The notes: generated by a model not told the origin, from the letters alone. A stretch of DNA of 64,000 nt from an uncultured Bacteroidales bacterium (GCA_905233625.1 CAJOFJ010000009.1:78492-142491); one strand, 5' to 3'; positions 1-9,382 are shown, counted from the first letter of the stretch. Numbers and translations are program-made.

Positions 1-1
1 T

Positions 2-2638
2 CCTAAAACGTATCATTATCGGGGAAGTGATGTGATATGTATACAAGATGCTGTATGGCACGACCATCTTTACCTTAAGGTTTATATTAATAACAGGGAG
101 CAGCGCAACGTTTCTGATGTGCGTTCCTTTAATCAAGGCAATCTTACTCATTGGCGCATTACTTATTCAAATGGTTACACTCAAGATTATTTGGACGGTA
201 CTATTAAGGTGGTTAAATCTTGTTTGGAAGATAAAGTAGCCAAAAATGCATTTGAATATTTAAAGCGTGTAGCCCAGATTAATGAGTTGGGTAAAGATGA
301 GGAAAATGGAGGTATTCTCCCTTCGCTTTATCAGAATATCGATTTTATTGACGAATCATTAACTGCGGCACCCTACTTAGATGCGAACAAGTATAAGCCA
401 CATACCAGATGCTCTTCTTCTTTGTTTTTTCCTTTTGGATGTAATGCAAGTCAATCTAATGCCGTAAAGAACGCTTTCGAAAAGCAAATCAGTGTAATTC
501 AAGGTCCTCCCGGAACAGGAAAGACGCAAACGATACTTAATATTATTGCCAATATTCTGATGCGTGACCAAACGGTAATGGTTGTGTCAAATAATAATTC
601 TGCGACAACTAATGTATTTGAGAAATTGCAAAAATATGGTATGGACTTCATCGTTGCTCCATTAGGCAGACGAGATAATAAAGAAACTTTTATTAAGAAC
701 CAACCTCCAATACCGCAGGAACTTTATTCTTGGGAGCTTTCATCTAAAGTCAGGAATAATGTAAAGCAAGATGCTTTATTGGCACACTTGAAGCTTCAGA
801 ATGCATTCTCTTTGCAAGAAGAGTTGGCAAAATGTAAACAAGAAATAAAAGAGGTAGAGTTAGAATGGCAGCATTTTAAGGAGGATAACAACATTGGAGA
901 TGAAGAATTCAAACCGAAGTCAGCAATCGAGTCCAAGCGATTGATGAAGCTGTGGTTGGATTACCAAATATTCATCGAAGCCGAAGTTCCAAGCAAGCAT
1001 CAGAACAGATTTGTCCGTTGGCTAAAATGGCAGTGGATGAATTTTATCAGGAGATTTGTTGTGGGACTCAAGTCACCGATAACAGCTTCTGATTTTCATT
1101 CTTCAATAATTGAAATTCAATCTCTTTACTTCATAGTTAGACTGAGAGAATTAACGAAACGTATTGTTGAGATAGAATCTGAGCTTCAAACATTAAATGC
1201 GAATAAGTTAACAGAAAAGCTATCTTCATTGTCAATGACCATACTTAAGGACAAGCTGTTTGAAAATTATCACAACAGTCAACGGCTTGTTTTAAATGAG
1301 GTAAAAGAAATTCGCATACATTCAGAAGAGTTCTGCAAACAATATCCTGTGGTTCTAAGTACCACTTTCTCGTCTCGCACTGCAATTCCAGACTATATTT
1401 TTGATTATATCATCATGGATGAGGCCTCGCAGGTAGCAATAGAAACAGGTGCTCTAGCATTGACTTGTGCAAAGAATGCTGTAATAGTGGGCGATACAAT
1501 GCAATTGCCTAATGTTGTTACGGAAGAGGATAGAATGAAACTGAACGGAATCTTTAATGAATTCCATGTTGCTCAAGGGTATAGTTGTGCTGATTATAGT
1601 TTTTTGCAATCTGTGTGTTCGGTTATTCCTGATGTGGAACAAACGCTTTTGAGAGAACATTATCGTTGTCATCCAACAATTATTAATTTCTGTAATCAAC
1701 GTTTCTATGGTGGCAATCTCCTAATTATGACAGAAGATCACCAGGAAAATGATGTGATGATGGTGATTAGAACCTTGCCTGGTCATCATGAATATAATCA
1801 TTATAACCAGCGTGAGATTGATGCGGTCAAGAATGAAATATTGCCACAATTGGAGAATTTAGATGATGTTGGAATCATTGCACCGTACAATAATCAGGTT
1901 AACCAGTTCAATCAACAAATCCATTCGGTTGAGGCGGCAACAATCCACAAGTATCAGGGTAGAGAAAAGGATGCGATTGTCATGAGTGTCACAGATGATC
2001 AGATAACAGAATTTAGTGATGACCCCAACCTAATCAATGTCGCAGTATCACGAGCGAAAAAACGTTTTTGCCTTGTGGTGTCTGGAAATGAGCAGGAACG
2101 TAGGGGAGTTGTAAGTGATTTGATTGATTATATTGCGTATAATAATCTCAACGTTATCGACAGTAAAATAAGCTCCATCTTTGATTATTTGTATAGTAAA
2201 TATACGAAAGAGAGAATGCAATATCTCAAGGGTCACAAGAAAATATCAAAATATGACTCCGAGAATCTCACATTCTCGCTACTGGAGAAGACTTTGTCAG
2301 AGTATCCTGAGTTCAATCATTTAGGCGTCTTCTGCCATACCCCTCTTCGGAATGTCATTCGCGATTGGTCATTGTTGAACGAGCAAGAACAAATGTACAT
2401 TTCGCATTATAGTACGCATCTTGATTTTCTTATCATTAATCACGTGACAAAGAAACCAGTGTTGGCAATTGAAACGGATGGTTATACCTATCATAATGAT
2501 GAAACGGAACAACATCAGCGAGACCTATTGAAAAATCATATACTCGAAGTTTATAATCTACCTCTACTCAGACTCAAAACTAATGAGAGCGGAGAGAAAG
2601 AAAAGATTATATTTTCTTTAAAATCCATCATTAGTTGA
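2..2638 (+). CDS. Superfamily 1 helicase (DNA2/NAM7/Upf1 type) with C-terminal PD-(D/E)XK-like domain, 5' partial
   Basis: The frame is open through the left window edge (Pro-Lys-Thr-Tyr-His before the GTG at 32), so the gene starts upstream and that GTG is probably internal. Walker A GPPGTGKT lies near 503-526, motif II DEASQ near 1418-1432, followed by VGDTMQLP, EHYRCHP and the C-terminal helicase signatures HKYQGREKDAI and NVAVSRAKK. This is the AAA_11/AAA_12 arrangement of Upf1-like helicases, interrupted by a long, partly coiled insertion between motifs I and II. The last ~100 residues carry DFLIIN and AIETDGYTYH followed by a conserved Lys/Leu stretch, resembling the DUF2726/DUF559 nuclease-like fold. 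Helicase plus nuclease suggests DNA or RNA processing, possibly phage defence; that role is inferred. The neighbours give no further clue. Confidence 0.8.
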   Translation, partial: PKTYHYRGSDVICIQDAVWHDHLYLKVYINNREQRNVSDVRSFNQGNLTHWRITYSNGYTQDYLDGTIKVVKSCLEDKVAKNAFEYLKRVAQINELGKDEENGGILPSLYQNIDFIDESLTAAPYLDANKYKPHTRCSSSLFFPFGCNASQSNAVKNAFEKQISVIQGPPGTGKTQTILNIIANILMRDQTVMVVSNNNSATTNVFEKLQKYGMDFIVAPLGRRDNKETFIKNQPPIPQELYSWELSSKVRNNVKQDALLAHLKLQNAFSLQEELAKCKQEIKEVELEWQHFKEDNNIGDEEFKPKSAIESKRLMKLWLDYQIFIEAEVPSKHQNRFVRWLKWQWMNFIRRFVVGLKSPITASDFHSSIIEIQSLYFIVRLRELTKRIVEIESELQTLNANKLTEKLSSLSMTILKDKLFENYHNSQRLVLNEVKEIRIHSEEFCKQYPVVLSTTFSSRTAIPDYIFDYIIMDEASQVAIETGALALTCAKNAVIVGDTMQLPNVVTEEDRMKLNGIFNEFHVAQGYSCADYSFLQSVCSVIPDVEQTLLREHYRCHPTIINFCNQRFYGGNLLIMTEDHQENDVMMVIRTLPGHHEYNHYNQREIDAVKNEILPQLENLDDVGIIAPYNNQVNQFNQQIHSVEAATIHKYQGREKDAIVMSVTDDQITEFSDDPNLINVAVSRAKKRFCLVVSGNEQERRGVVSDLIDYIAYNNLNVIDSKISSIFDYLYSKYTKERMQYLKGHKKISKYDSENLTFSLLEKTLSEYPEFNHLGVFCHTPLRNVIRDWSLLNEQEQMYISHYSTHLDFLIINHVTKKPVLAIETDGYTYHNDETEQHQRDLLKNHILEVYNLPLLRLKTNESGEKEKIIFSLKSIIS

Positions 2639-2686
2639 AATATTACAATAGAATTGACAGAATAAATTTTAAAACAATAATCAACT

Positions 2687-3366
2687 ATGCAAGAAGAAAT
2701 GTATGAAAGAAAAAACGGTACGGGAAAGGTTTTTCTCGTGATTCTTATTCTCGTTATTGTGATAGGATTGTTCTGGGCAACGGGAGTAATCCGTCCAAGG
2801 AGCAAAAGGAAACAGTTGTTGTAATTGATGATGAAGAAACAACTGCGTCGGATGCCGATTTTACGGTGACAGAAGCAGAATGGCGCGCCCTGAAAAGCGA
2901 GGTCAGACAACTGCGACAAGAGGTGGATCAATTGAAATCTGGCAGCAACAAGACAGCAAGCACCAAAACACAAACCACAGCGACTGTTGAATCTACATCT
3001 GTACAACCAACAGTGACAACGACGGAGAGTACGGCTTCGTCACAAAATGCTAATGCACTTACGTTGGCAAACTACAATCATGATTGGGTGCAACCTGATG
3101 CTACTGTGGCATTGAAAAATAATACAGACCGTACAATCACTCAAGTTACAGGTCGCATGATTTATTATGACATGAACGGGAACATGTTAGATTATCAGGA
3201 TTTCACAAAGACCGTTACAATAGAACCTGGTATGGTGAAGAATTTCTCTTTGAAGGGCTATGGTCACAAAGATCATTATGCATACTATAAGAGTGATATT
3301 GTTCCCACTAATCCCGACCGCAAGTACAAGGTCAAGTTTGAGTTGAAATCTTATAAAACCAATTGA
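2687..3366 (+). pseudogene. Membrane-anchored protein with coiled coil and FxLYD-like domain, frameshifted
   Basis: An ATG at 2687 opens a frame encoding a short charged N-terminus and one transmembrane segment ([16 protein letters not shown]), then stops after about 44 codons. The rest lies in another frame, open back to about 2709 with no ATG; the first possible start is GTG 2866. One extra G in the GGG run near 2785 would join them as ...[17 protein letters not shown]. The joined product is coherent: cytoplasmic tail, membrane helix, acidic linker, coiled coil ([20 protein letters not shown]), Thr/Ser-rich linker and a C-terminal beta domain ([23 protein letters not shown]) like FxLYD/DUF3426 domains. 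It is either a recent single-base deletion or a sequence error. Function unknown. Confidence 0.6.
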
Positions 3367-3408
3367 GATTATTAGTCTCGCCATTACTGACACAGATAGT
3401 GAGAAAAT

Positions 3409-4284
3409 ATGATATACAGTAAAGACAATTTGACCATAGAGGTATCTGAGCATGGTGCGGAGCTGACAAGTCTGCGCAAAAAAGGTCGTGAATACCTGTG
3501 GAATGGCGACGCAGCCTACTGGAACCGCCATTCTCCGGTGCTTTTTCCCGTTGTGGGAAAGCCTTACAACAATGAGTTACACATTGACGGGAAAACCTAC
3601 TCTATGAAGCAACATGGTTTTGCACGTGACAGCGAGTTCGAGCAAGTCGAGTCAAAATGGGGAATCTGTTTCCGTATGAAAGACACCGAACGGCTTGGGG
3701 TGTACCCCTATCGCTTCGGTCTTGAGGTGACCTATTCTATTCAAGGTGACAAATTGACGGTGAGTTGGTATGTAGAGAATATGAGTGAGTGTTTAATGTA
3801 TTACCAGATAGGTGCGCATCCGGCCTTTTTGTTGCCTGACTACAATCCGTTGGACAACACACACGGATATGTGGAATATTTTGATCTTGAAAACCGTCCT
3901 GTGGAGCCTCTTCTTATCTCAGAATTGGAAGACGGAAACCGTGTGGCGAGAACTGACGGTGGACATCGTCTTCCCTGCGTGATGCCCATTACAAACGATA
4001 CTTTTGCACAAGATGCATTGCTGGTAGAAAACAGTCAGATAACGGAAACCACATTGTGCGACAAGCACGGTCGCAAAGTAGTCAGCGTTTACTGCTATGA
4101 TGCCGATGCATTTGGTATCTGGGCGCCATACAAAGAAGGTTGTCCATTTGTCTGTCTTGAGCCGTGGCAGGGTATTTGCGACAAGAAAGGCTTCGCAGGA
4201 GATATCAGCCAAAGAGATGTCATCCGTTGCATTCAACCTGGCGATCACGGACATTTCGTTTATACTATTACCATTTTGAACTAA
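3409..4284 (+). CDS. Aldose 1-epimerase family protein (LacX/Slr1438-like)
   Basis: The 291-residue protein has the galactose-mutarotase beta-sandwich signatures: EHGAELTSL near the start, LWNGDAAYWNRHSPVLFPVVG, the KQHGFARD segment with the family His, IGAHPAFLLP, and a C-terminal CLEPWQGICD. These match the LacX-like branch, which interconverts anomers of free sugars or sugar phosphates. There is no signal peptide, so it acts in the cytoplasm. A PfkB-type sugar kinase follows 18 bp downstream on the same strand, suggesting a small sugar-use operon. The substrate cannot be read from the sequence. Confidence 0.85.
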   Translation: MIYSKDNLTIEVSEHGAELTSLRKKGREYLWNGDAAYWNRHSPVLFPVVGKPYNNELHIDGKTYSMKQHGFARDSEFEQVESKWGICFRMKDTERLGVYPYRFGLEVTYSIQGDKLTVSWYVENMSECLMYYQIGAHPAFLLPDYNPLDNTHGYVEYFDLENRPVEPLLISELEDGNRVARTDGGHRLPCVMPITNDTFAQDALLVENSQITETTLCDKHGRKVVSVYCYDADAFGIWAPYKEGCPFVCLEPWQGICDKKGFAGDISQRDVIRCIQPGDHGHFVYTITILN

Positions 4285-4302
4285 AATTTATAACAATAGA
4301 TT

Positions 4303-5193
4303 ATGACCAAAAATCGTGTAATAGGTATAGGAGAAACGGTGTTGGACATCCTGTTCAAGGATGACCAGCCGCAGAAAGCTGTGCCGGGAGGCTCGACATT
4401 TAATAGTATCGTCTCGCTTGGACGGGCTGGTGTGCCCTGCATCATGGTGACGGAGGTGGGCGGCGACCATATAGGTGACATCATTTGCCGCTTTCTGGTG
4501 GAGAACGGTGTTTCGTCAGAGTTTGTGTGCCGTCACGAAGGGGTTAAATCGCATATCACGCTGGCATTCTTGGACGAGCATAACGATGCACAGTATGTGT
4601 TCTACAAGGACCATGCTTCTGTGGCATTGGACGGCAAACTGCCACAAATACAACATGATGATGTGGTGCTTTTCGGCTCCTTCTTCGCCATCAATCCTGC
4701 CATTCGTCCTGCGGTCAGCTCTATGTTGCTTAATGCGCGTAAAGCGGGTGCGTGGCTCTATTACGACATCAATTTTCGCAAAACACACATTCCGGATATT
4801 CCGGACGTGATGGCGAATATTGAGGAAAACATGCGTCTGGCCGATGTGGTGCGAGGCTCAATGGAGGATTTTGATTATCTGTATGGTCTGCACGATGGTG
4901 AGGCCATCTACGAGCGGGTAAGTCGGTTTTGCAGCACGCTGATACTGACCGATGGGGCCCGTTCAATTCGCATCTTTACGCCCGACAGCTGTAAGACCTA
5001 TCCTGTACAAGCGATAGAGACGGTCAGTACCGTCGGTGCTGGTGACAATTTCAACGCCGGATACATCTACGCCATGATGAAAGGTTCAGAAGACCAGGCC
5101 TCACGCATCGAGATGGCGCAACGCTGGAGCCAGGATGTCTGCCGTCAGATTGGCAACAACATCAGCGATGAACTGGTATCATCGTTATCATAA
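4303..5193 (+). CDS. PfkB/ribokinase-family carbohydrate kinase
   Basis: The 296-residue protein opens with IGIGETVLDILF, has the N-terminal PfkB glycine motif PGGSTFNSIVSLGRAG, and near the C-terminus VGAGDNFNAGYIYAMM, where the Asp of GAGD is the family's catalytic base and the glycines form the anion hole. It should phosphorylate a sugar, fructose being the commonest substrate for this size class, but substrate residues cannot be assigned. It follows the epimerase gene closely and is probably co-transcribed with it. A new promoter lies just after its stop, so the operon ends here. Confidence 0.85.
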   Translation: MTKNRVIGIGETVLDILFKDDQPQKAVPGGSTFNSIVSLGRAGVPCIMVTEVGGDHIGDIICRFLVENGVSSEFVCRHEGVKSHITLAFLDEHNDAQYVFYKDHASVALDGKLPQIQHDDVVLFGSFFAINPAIRPAVSSMLLNARKAGAWLYYDINFRKTHIPDIPDVMANIEENMRLADVVRGSMEDFDYLYGLHDGEAIYERVSRFCSTLILTDGARSIRIFTPDSCKTYPVQAIETVSTVGAGDNFNAGYIYAMMKGSEDQASRIEMAQRWSQDVCRQIGNNISDELVSSLS

Positions 5194-5202
5194 ATGTTTT
5201 TA

Positions 5203-5231
5203 TTGATGGTGAGAAAAAATTAGTACCTTTG
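5203..5231 (+). promoter_or_regulatory. Bacteroidota-type promoter (TTG-N18-TACCTTTG)
   Basis: TTG at 5203-5205 and the -7 box TACCTTTG at 5224-5231 match the Bacteroidota primary-sigma consensus. The box covers the TTG at 5229, the longest possible start of the downstream gene, so that codon cannot be in the mRNA. This moves the start to the TTG at 5259. Confidence 0.7.
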
Positions 5232-5258
5232 CACTTTCATAATCAAAATTTCAAAGGT

Positions 5259-8180
5259 TTGAAAAGAGCTCTGTTCATACTATTCATGATTACCGCAGGG
5301 ATGTTTCCTTTGGCTGCGCAGATGGACTCGTCGTTGACGGAGGATTGGGAGAGTGGCGATTTCACAAGGTTGGCGTGGGAACGTCCGGATGCACAATATC
5401 GTTGGGAGGTCACCAGTGAGGGCGCCCACAGTGGTCGTTACTGCGCCCGCAGCGGTAACTATTACACGCTGAATACCGTGTCGGTTTTGCAGTTGGCGGT
5501 ATATTTGACGGATACTGGCACACTCTCTTATTACCGCAAAGTTTTCTCAGCTGAGGGGAGTGGTTGCTTTCTTTTCTGGCTTGACGGCGAGTTGCGCGAA
5601 TCGCTGGCAGGGTATGTTGAATGGGGCGAGTTCCAATGTCCTATTTCTACCGGTTTCCACACCCTTAAATTCTGCTATACAAAGAACCAGACGAAAAGCA
5701 AAGGCTCCGACTGCGTGTGGATTGATGACATACATTTGCCTAACGGCATCATCGTAACCCCGCCTTCGTCAGACAGCACCTCCACCACTGAAGAGGTGGT
5801 GATTTTCGATGATGTCGAAGGACATGAATTTGGTGCGATGAACTCCCCCGGAACGGTGGGGTGGAGTTATATCGACGGTGATGCGGCCCCCACGGCCACC
5901 TTCAATCTCCTGAATTTCCCCAACGAAGGGTCTCCGATGGCTTTTGTCGTGTTGGATGACTACCTCCTCGTCGGAAACCAATACAACACAACGGCGCATT
6001 CGGGTCACAAATTCTTTGGAAGTCCGTATCATTCTGACAGGGCCAACGACGACTGGATTGTGAGTCCAGAGCTGAATTTCTGCGAGCCTTTTACTTTCTC
6101 CTTTTTCGCCCGCAGTTTCGCCGACCGTTTTCCCGATGAGAAATTTGTGGTGGCCTATTCGCTCACCAATGCCACTGCTGCGAGTTTCATCCCCTTGCAT
6201 TGCGACACATTTACCACGACTGCCGCTTGGACAGAATACTCTTTCATGGTGCCCGCACAGGCCAAGTATGTGGCGGTGCATTGTGTGTCGCACGACCAAT
6301 ATGTGTTCTGCTTGGACGACCTCACCATCCGAGGTCGACGGAACATCGAACAGTCCGGAAACGCATACCGTCATGTGTCAATATCAGAGGAGAGTAACTT
6401 GGACCGTAGGCAGGATAGAGACATTAATATGGTGACAGAAATGGTGGATAGCAGAGACATTACCACCAGCCACATGGCTACCACCTTGGAGGAGATGCTG
6501 CGCTGGAACAAGTTCCCGACCTACGAGGTGTACACCCAGCTGCTGCAATACTTCCAGGACTCTTTCCCCAATCTCTGCCAGATTGACACCATCCTCGACA
6601 CTACGCCGCATCCCGACCTGCACCATTCCATTTTTGCTATCCATATCAGCAATACGCTGGGACAGACCACCACCAAGCCGGCCTTCCTATATTCGTCAAC
6701 GATGCACGGCTGGGAGGTGGTGTGCTATTACACGATGCTACGTCTGGCTGACTATATCCTGAATAACGCTACCACTGATAGCGCTGTGCAGCGGATGCTG
6801 GACAATGTAGACCTCTACATCTGCCCGCTCGAGAACCCTGACGGCACCTATCATCTGACCAACGACTTGATACTAAAAGACAACATCCATTCCACCTACC
6901 ACAACTACAACGATGTGCAACTCAACCGCAATTATCCGTATTTGCCGGGTATAGAGGGATCCGCCAATATTCAACCCGAGACGCAGGCCATCATCGATTG
7001 GGTCACACCGATACATTTCGTCATGTCGGTGAATTTCCATTGCGGTGCCGAGATTGTGAACTACCCGTGGGATGCATGGACTACCGCACAGCGCCCCCAT
7101 GCCGATGCCGACTGGTTCCGCTACACGGGCCAGAACTACGCCTCGCTTTGTCATGCCATCGACACCGCATACCTCTATGGCGATTACCGCGGGCGTTCGG
7201 TTATTGAAGGCGCAGACTGGAGCGATGTTGTCGGCAGCCGGCAGGACTATATGACCTACTACCAGCGCTGTCGCGAGGTAACCATAGAGATGAGCTACCA
7301 GTCGGTGATTACAGACACCCTTGTGCTGCCCACTTTCTGGGACAAAAGCAAAGATGCGCTGCTGAGCTATGCCACCGAGTGCAGCTACGGTTTCTGGGGG
7401 ACAGTGACTGATGCCATCACCGGTGAGCCCGTGGAGGCAATGATTAGGGTCGTAGATCACGACTATTTCAATTCCGAGGTGTTCTCACATTTGCCGTTGG
7501 GCGTCTATCACCGTCCCATTATGGCCGGTACGTACACTGTTGAGGTTTCCGCTCCCTGCTACCAGACGGCCACCTTCACCGTTACCACTCGCCCGGGGGT
7601 AGGCATCAGGCACGATGTGGAACTCATGCCGCAGGTGGGTGAGCCCGTGGCCTTTGACCAGTATATCCTCGCTGGCATGCAGACGACTGTCGTTGCGCTC
7701 TCGCAGAATGAGGTATGGTGGTATGATTCAGACACAGCAACCCAGCCTATTGCTATAGGTAATTACTTCGCTACACCTGAGCTTTTCGATACCACAACCT
7801 ATTATCTTGAAGAGCACTATCAGGACGACACCCTGCTCTGTGTCAGTCCCCGCAGTTCGGTCACCGTCTATGTTATAGACACTACCTCTCTTAATTCAAT
7901 CTCCGAGATTCAGCATTCAGAATTGAAAATATATCCCAACCCCACCTCAGACCTAGTCAATGTACAGTTGACAATTAATAATGAACAATTCGATGGAATT
8001 GATATTCATGTATTGGACGTATATGGCAGATTGTTGGAGGTGGCCAATATGGCGGCTGCACGCGGTGCATCTATACAGACTACGCAAATAGACCTTTCAC
8101 AATATGCCAAGGGTGTGTACTTCGTTAAAGCGGTGAGTCAGGGGAAGGTTATTGCAGTAAGAAAGGTTGTGAGGGATTAA
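5259..8180 (+). CDS. Secreted M14-family zinc carboxypeptidase with adhesin domains and T9SS sorting tail
   Basis: From TTG 5259 (973 residues) the protein starts with Lys-Arg and a hydrophobic signal peptide ending near LAAQ. Next come a MAM-like beta domain (DWESGDFTRLAW...WIDDIHLP) and a gingipain-type cleaved-adhesin domain (GTVGWSYIDGD...DDWIVSPELNF...CLDDLTI). The M14 peptidase has zinc ligands His and Glu in HGWE (about residue 483), NPDGTY and LNRNYPY substrate-site motifs, the third ligand His in VNFHCGAE (about 594) and the general base Glu in TIEMSY (about 677). A carboxypeptidase-regulatory-like beta domain and a type A sorting domain (IYPNPTSD...GVYFVKAV...RKVVRD) complete it. 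Family knowledge says the tail directs export through T9SS and cell-surface attachment. The gene has its own promoter and is followed by hairpins. Confidence 0.88.
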   Translation: MKRALFILFMITAGMFPLAAQMDSSLTEDWESGDFTRLAWERPDAQYRWEVTSEGAHSGRYCARSGNYYTLNTVSVLQLAVYLTDTGTLSYYRKVFSAEGSGCFLFWLDGELRESLAGYVEWGEFQCPISTGFHTLKFCYTKNQTKSKGSDCVWIDDIHLPNGIIVTPPSSDSTSTTEEVVIFDDVEGHEFGAMNSPGTVGWSYIDGDAAPTATFNLLNFPNEGSPMAFVVLDDYLLVGNQYNTTAHSGHKFFGSPYHSDRANDDWIVSPELNFCEPFTFSFFARSFADRFPDEKFVVAYSLTNATAASFIPLHCDTFTTTAAWTEYSFMVPAQAKYVAVHCVSHDQYVFCLDDLTIRGRRNIEQSGNAYRHVSISEESNLDRRQDRDINMVTEMVDSRDITTSHMATTLEEMLRWNKFPTYEVYTQLLQYFQDSFPNLCQIDTILDTTPHPDLHHSIFAIHISNTLGQTTTKPAFLYSSTMHGWEVVCYYTMLRLADYILNNATTDSAVQRMLDNVDLYICPLENPDGTYHLTNDLILKDNIHSTYHNYNDVQLNRNYPYLPGIEGSANIQPETQAIIDWVTPIHFVMSVNFHCGAEIVNYPWDAWTTAQRPHADADWFRYTGQNYASLCHAIDTAYLYGDYRGRSVIEGADWSDVVGSRQDYMTYYQRCREVTIEMSYQSVITDTLVLPTFWDKSKDALLSYATECSYGFWGTVTDAITGEPVEAMIRVVDHDYFNSEVFSHLPLGVYHRPIMAGTYTVEVSAPCYQTATFTVTTRPGVGIRHDVELMPQVGEPVAFDQYILAGMQTTVVALSQNEVWWYDSDTATQPIAIGNYFATPELFDTTTYYLEEHYQDDTLLCVSPRSSVTVYVIDTTSLNSISEIQHSELKIYPNPTSDLVNVQLTINNEQFDGIDIHVLDVYGRLLEVANMAAARGASIQTTQIDLSQYAKGVYFVKAVSQGKVIAVRKVVRD

Positions 8181-8234
8181 GAATAGGTAGAACTAATGGT
8201 CTGCACGTAACCCTGATGCTGCGTGCGTAGGCAG

Positions 8235-8293
8235 AGCCGACGGTTGGGGCGTACGGGCTTGTGTGGCTGCATTTACCGTCGGCTTGATTTTTT
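8235..8293 (+). terminator. Hairpin with T-run after the M14 gene
   Basis: AGCCGACGGT (8235-8244) pairs with ACCGTCGGCT (8275-8284), followed by TGATTTTTT. The 10-bp stem is perfect but the loop is 30 nt, so it may fold with internal structure. Confidence 0.5.
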
Positions 8294-8294
8294 G

Positions 8295-8323
8295 GTGACT
8301 TTTTGATCACAGCAAAAAGTCAC
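8295..8323. terminator. Perfect 11-bp inverted repeat, possible bidirectional terminator
   Basis: GTGACTTTTTG (8295-8305) and CAAAAAGTCAC (8313-8323) form a perfect stem with a 7-nt loop. T-runs lie upstream and A-runs downstream, so it could stop transcription from either side. It directly follows the previous hairpin. Confidence 0.45.
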
Positions 8324-8396
8324 GGAAAAAATGTTATCCCCAATCCGCTGTGTATAAATTTCAGAAAAAAAGACTGAAAAGCTCGATACATCTTTA

Positions 8397-8404
8397 TATA
8401 TTTG
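8397..8404 (+). promoter_or_regulatory. -7 promoter box of the ftsX operon
   Basis: TATATTTG fits TAnnTTTG and ends 25 bp before the ftsX ATG at 8430. No clear -33 TTG is seen at the right spacing. Confidence 0.5.
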
Positions 8405-8429
8405 CAAATTACATTTATAGTGTTGTATT

Positions 8430-9314
8430 ATGAGCAAATATCCTGATACTATTGACAAAATCACCAAGGCGAGATTACGTTTTTCGGCGTTCGGCTCGGT
8501 GGTGAGCATCGCCCTCACCATGTTTTTTATCGGTACCTTGGCTTTCTTCGCCTTTTTCTCTACCCAGTATATTCACAATCTTTCCAAGAAGATTGAGATG
8601 GAAATCCTCTTTTATGCCGATGTGAAAGAGGCCGACATCGTGTCGATGGAGCAGCGCATGAAGATGGAGCCGTTTATCGCCGCCTCGCGCGTGTCTTCCC
8701 GTCAGGAGAATACCCAGGAGGCTATCAAAACTATCGGTAACAACTATACCGACATTATCTCCAACCCCATCAACGCTTCTATCATCATCAGTGTGAGTCC
8801 CGAATATGCTAATTCCGACTCGTTGCAGCAGATTTCCAAGCGTATTAAACGGGAGCAAATTGTGCAGGATGTGCAGTATCCCGATTTTCTCGTGAAGTCC
8901 ATCAGCAACAACTTCCGTACCTTGCAGTGGGTGGTGCTGATTATCAGCGCGGTATTCATGCTGATTTCTATGTTGTTGATTGCTAATTCTATACGTTTGC
9001 ATATTTATGCCAAACGTTTTAATATCAAAAGTATGCTGCTGGTGGGTGCCACCCGCAGTTTTGTGCGCGGTCCCTTTGTGCTGAAAGGCTTGAGCCAGGG
9101 TGTATGGGGCGGTGCCATCGCTGTGATCCTGCTGGGCTTGCTGCTCTATCAGGGCAATCTGCTTTTCCCGCAGTTCGTCGATTTCTCACAAATCTTATAT
9201 GTCTCCCTGATTCTGTTGGCGGTGTTTGTCTTCAGCATTTTCTTTACGGTGATGGTCTCGATTATTTCGGTGAACAGATATATCAGAATCAAGGACGAAA
9301 GACTTTATTTATAG
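8430..9314 (+). CDS. ftsX: Cell division protein FtsX
   Basis: The 294-residue protein has the FtsX layout: a cytoplasmic N-terminus (KITKARLRFSAFGSVVSIALT), TM1, a periplasmic domain of about 110 residues, then three TM segments of the FtsX/MacB permease core with the conserved cytoplasmic loop RFNIKSMLLVGATRSFVRGPF. In other bacteria FtsX works with the ATPase FtsE to control peptidoglycan hydrolases at the septum. No ftsE is adjacent, which is usual in this phylum. It heads the run ftsX-DUF3098-uppP-truB, an order I recall as common in Bacteroidota. Confidence 0.88.
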   Translation: MSKYPDTIDKITKARLRFSAFGSVVSIALTMFFIGTLAFFAFFSTQYIHNLSKKIEMEILFYADVKEADIVSMEQRMKMEPFIAASRVSSRQENTQEAIKTIGNNYTDIISNPINASIIISVSPEYANSDSLQQISKRIKREQIVQDVQYPDFLVKSISNNFRTLQWVVLIISAVFMLISMLLIANSIRLHIYAKRFNIKSMLLVGATRSFVRGPFVLKGLSQGVWGGAIAVILLGLLLYQGNLLFPQFVDFSQILYVSLILLAVFVFSIFFTVMVSIISVNRYIRIKDERLYL

Positions 9315-9338
9315 CTGGCTTAGCCTAAACTCTTACGT

Positions 9339-9382
9339 CACTACCCCGGCCTTCGGCCACCCCTTCTAATAGAAGGGGAATT
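9339..9382 (-). repeat. 44-nt GC-rich double-hairpin repeat, copy 1
   Basis: One of six copies in the window (others at 24934, 25061, 30551, 31470, 50599). The element joins two hairpins, CCCCTTCT/AGAAGGGG and GGCC-GAA-GGCC (GCCC-GAA-GGGC in most copies), and ends in GGGGTAGTG. This copy is in inverted orientation and carries compensatory changes in the second stem. Confidence 0.8.

Noticed and set aside
2770-2800. Programmed -1 frameshift site in the coiled-coil membrane protein gene
   Set aside because: No slippery heptamer and no stable downstream structure were seen; a simple one-base deletion explains it.
8295-8323. Recombinase (XerC/D-like) site from the perfect 11-bp inverted repeat
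   Set aside because: It is T-rich, next to another terminator and matches no known dif-type arm pattern.
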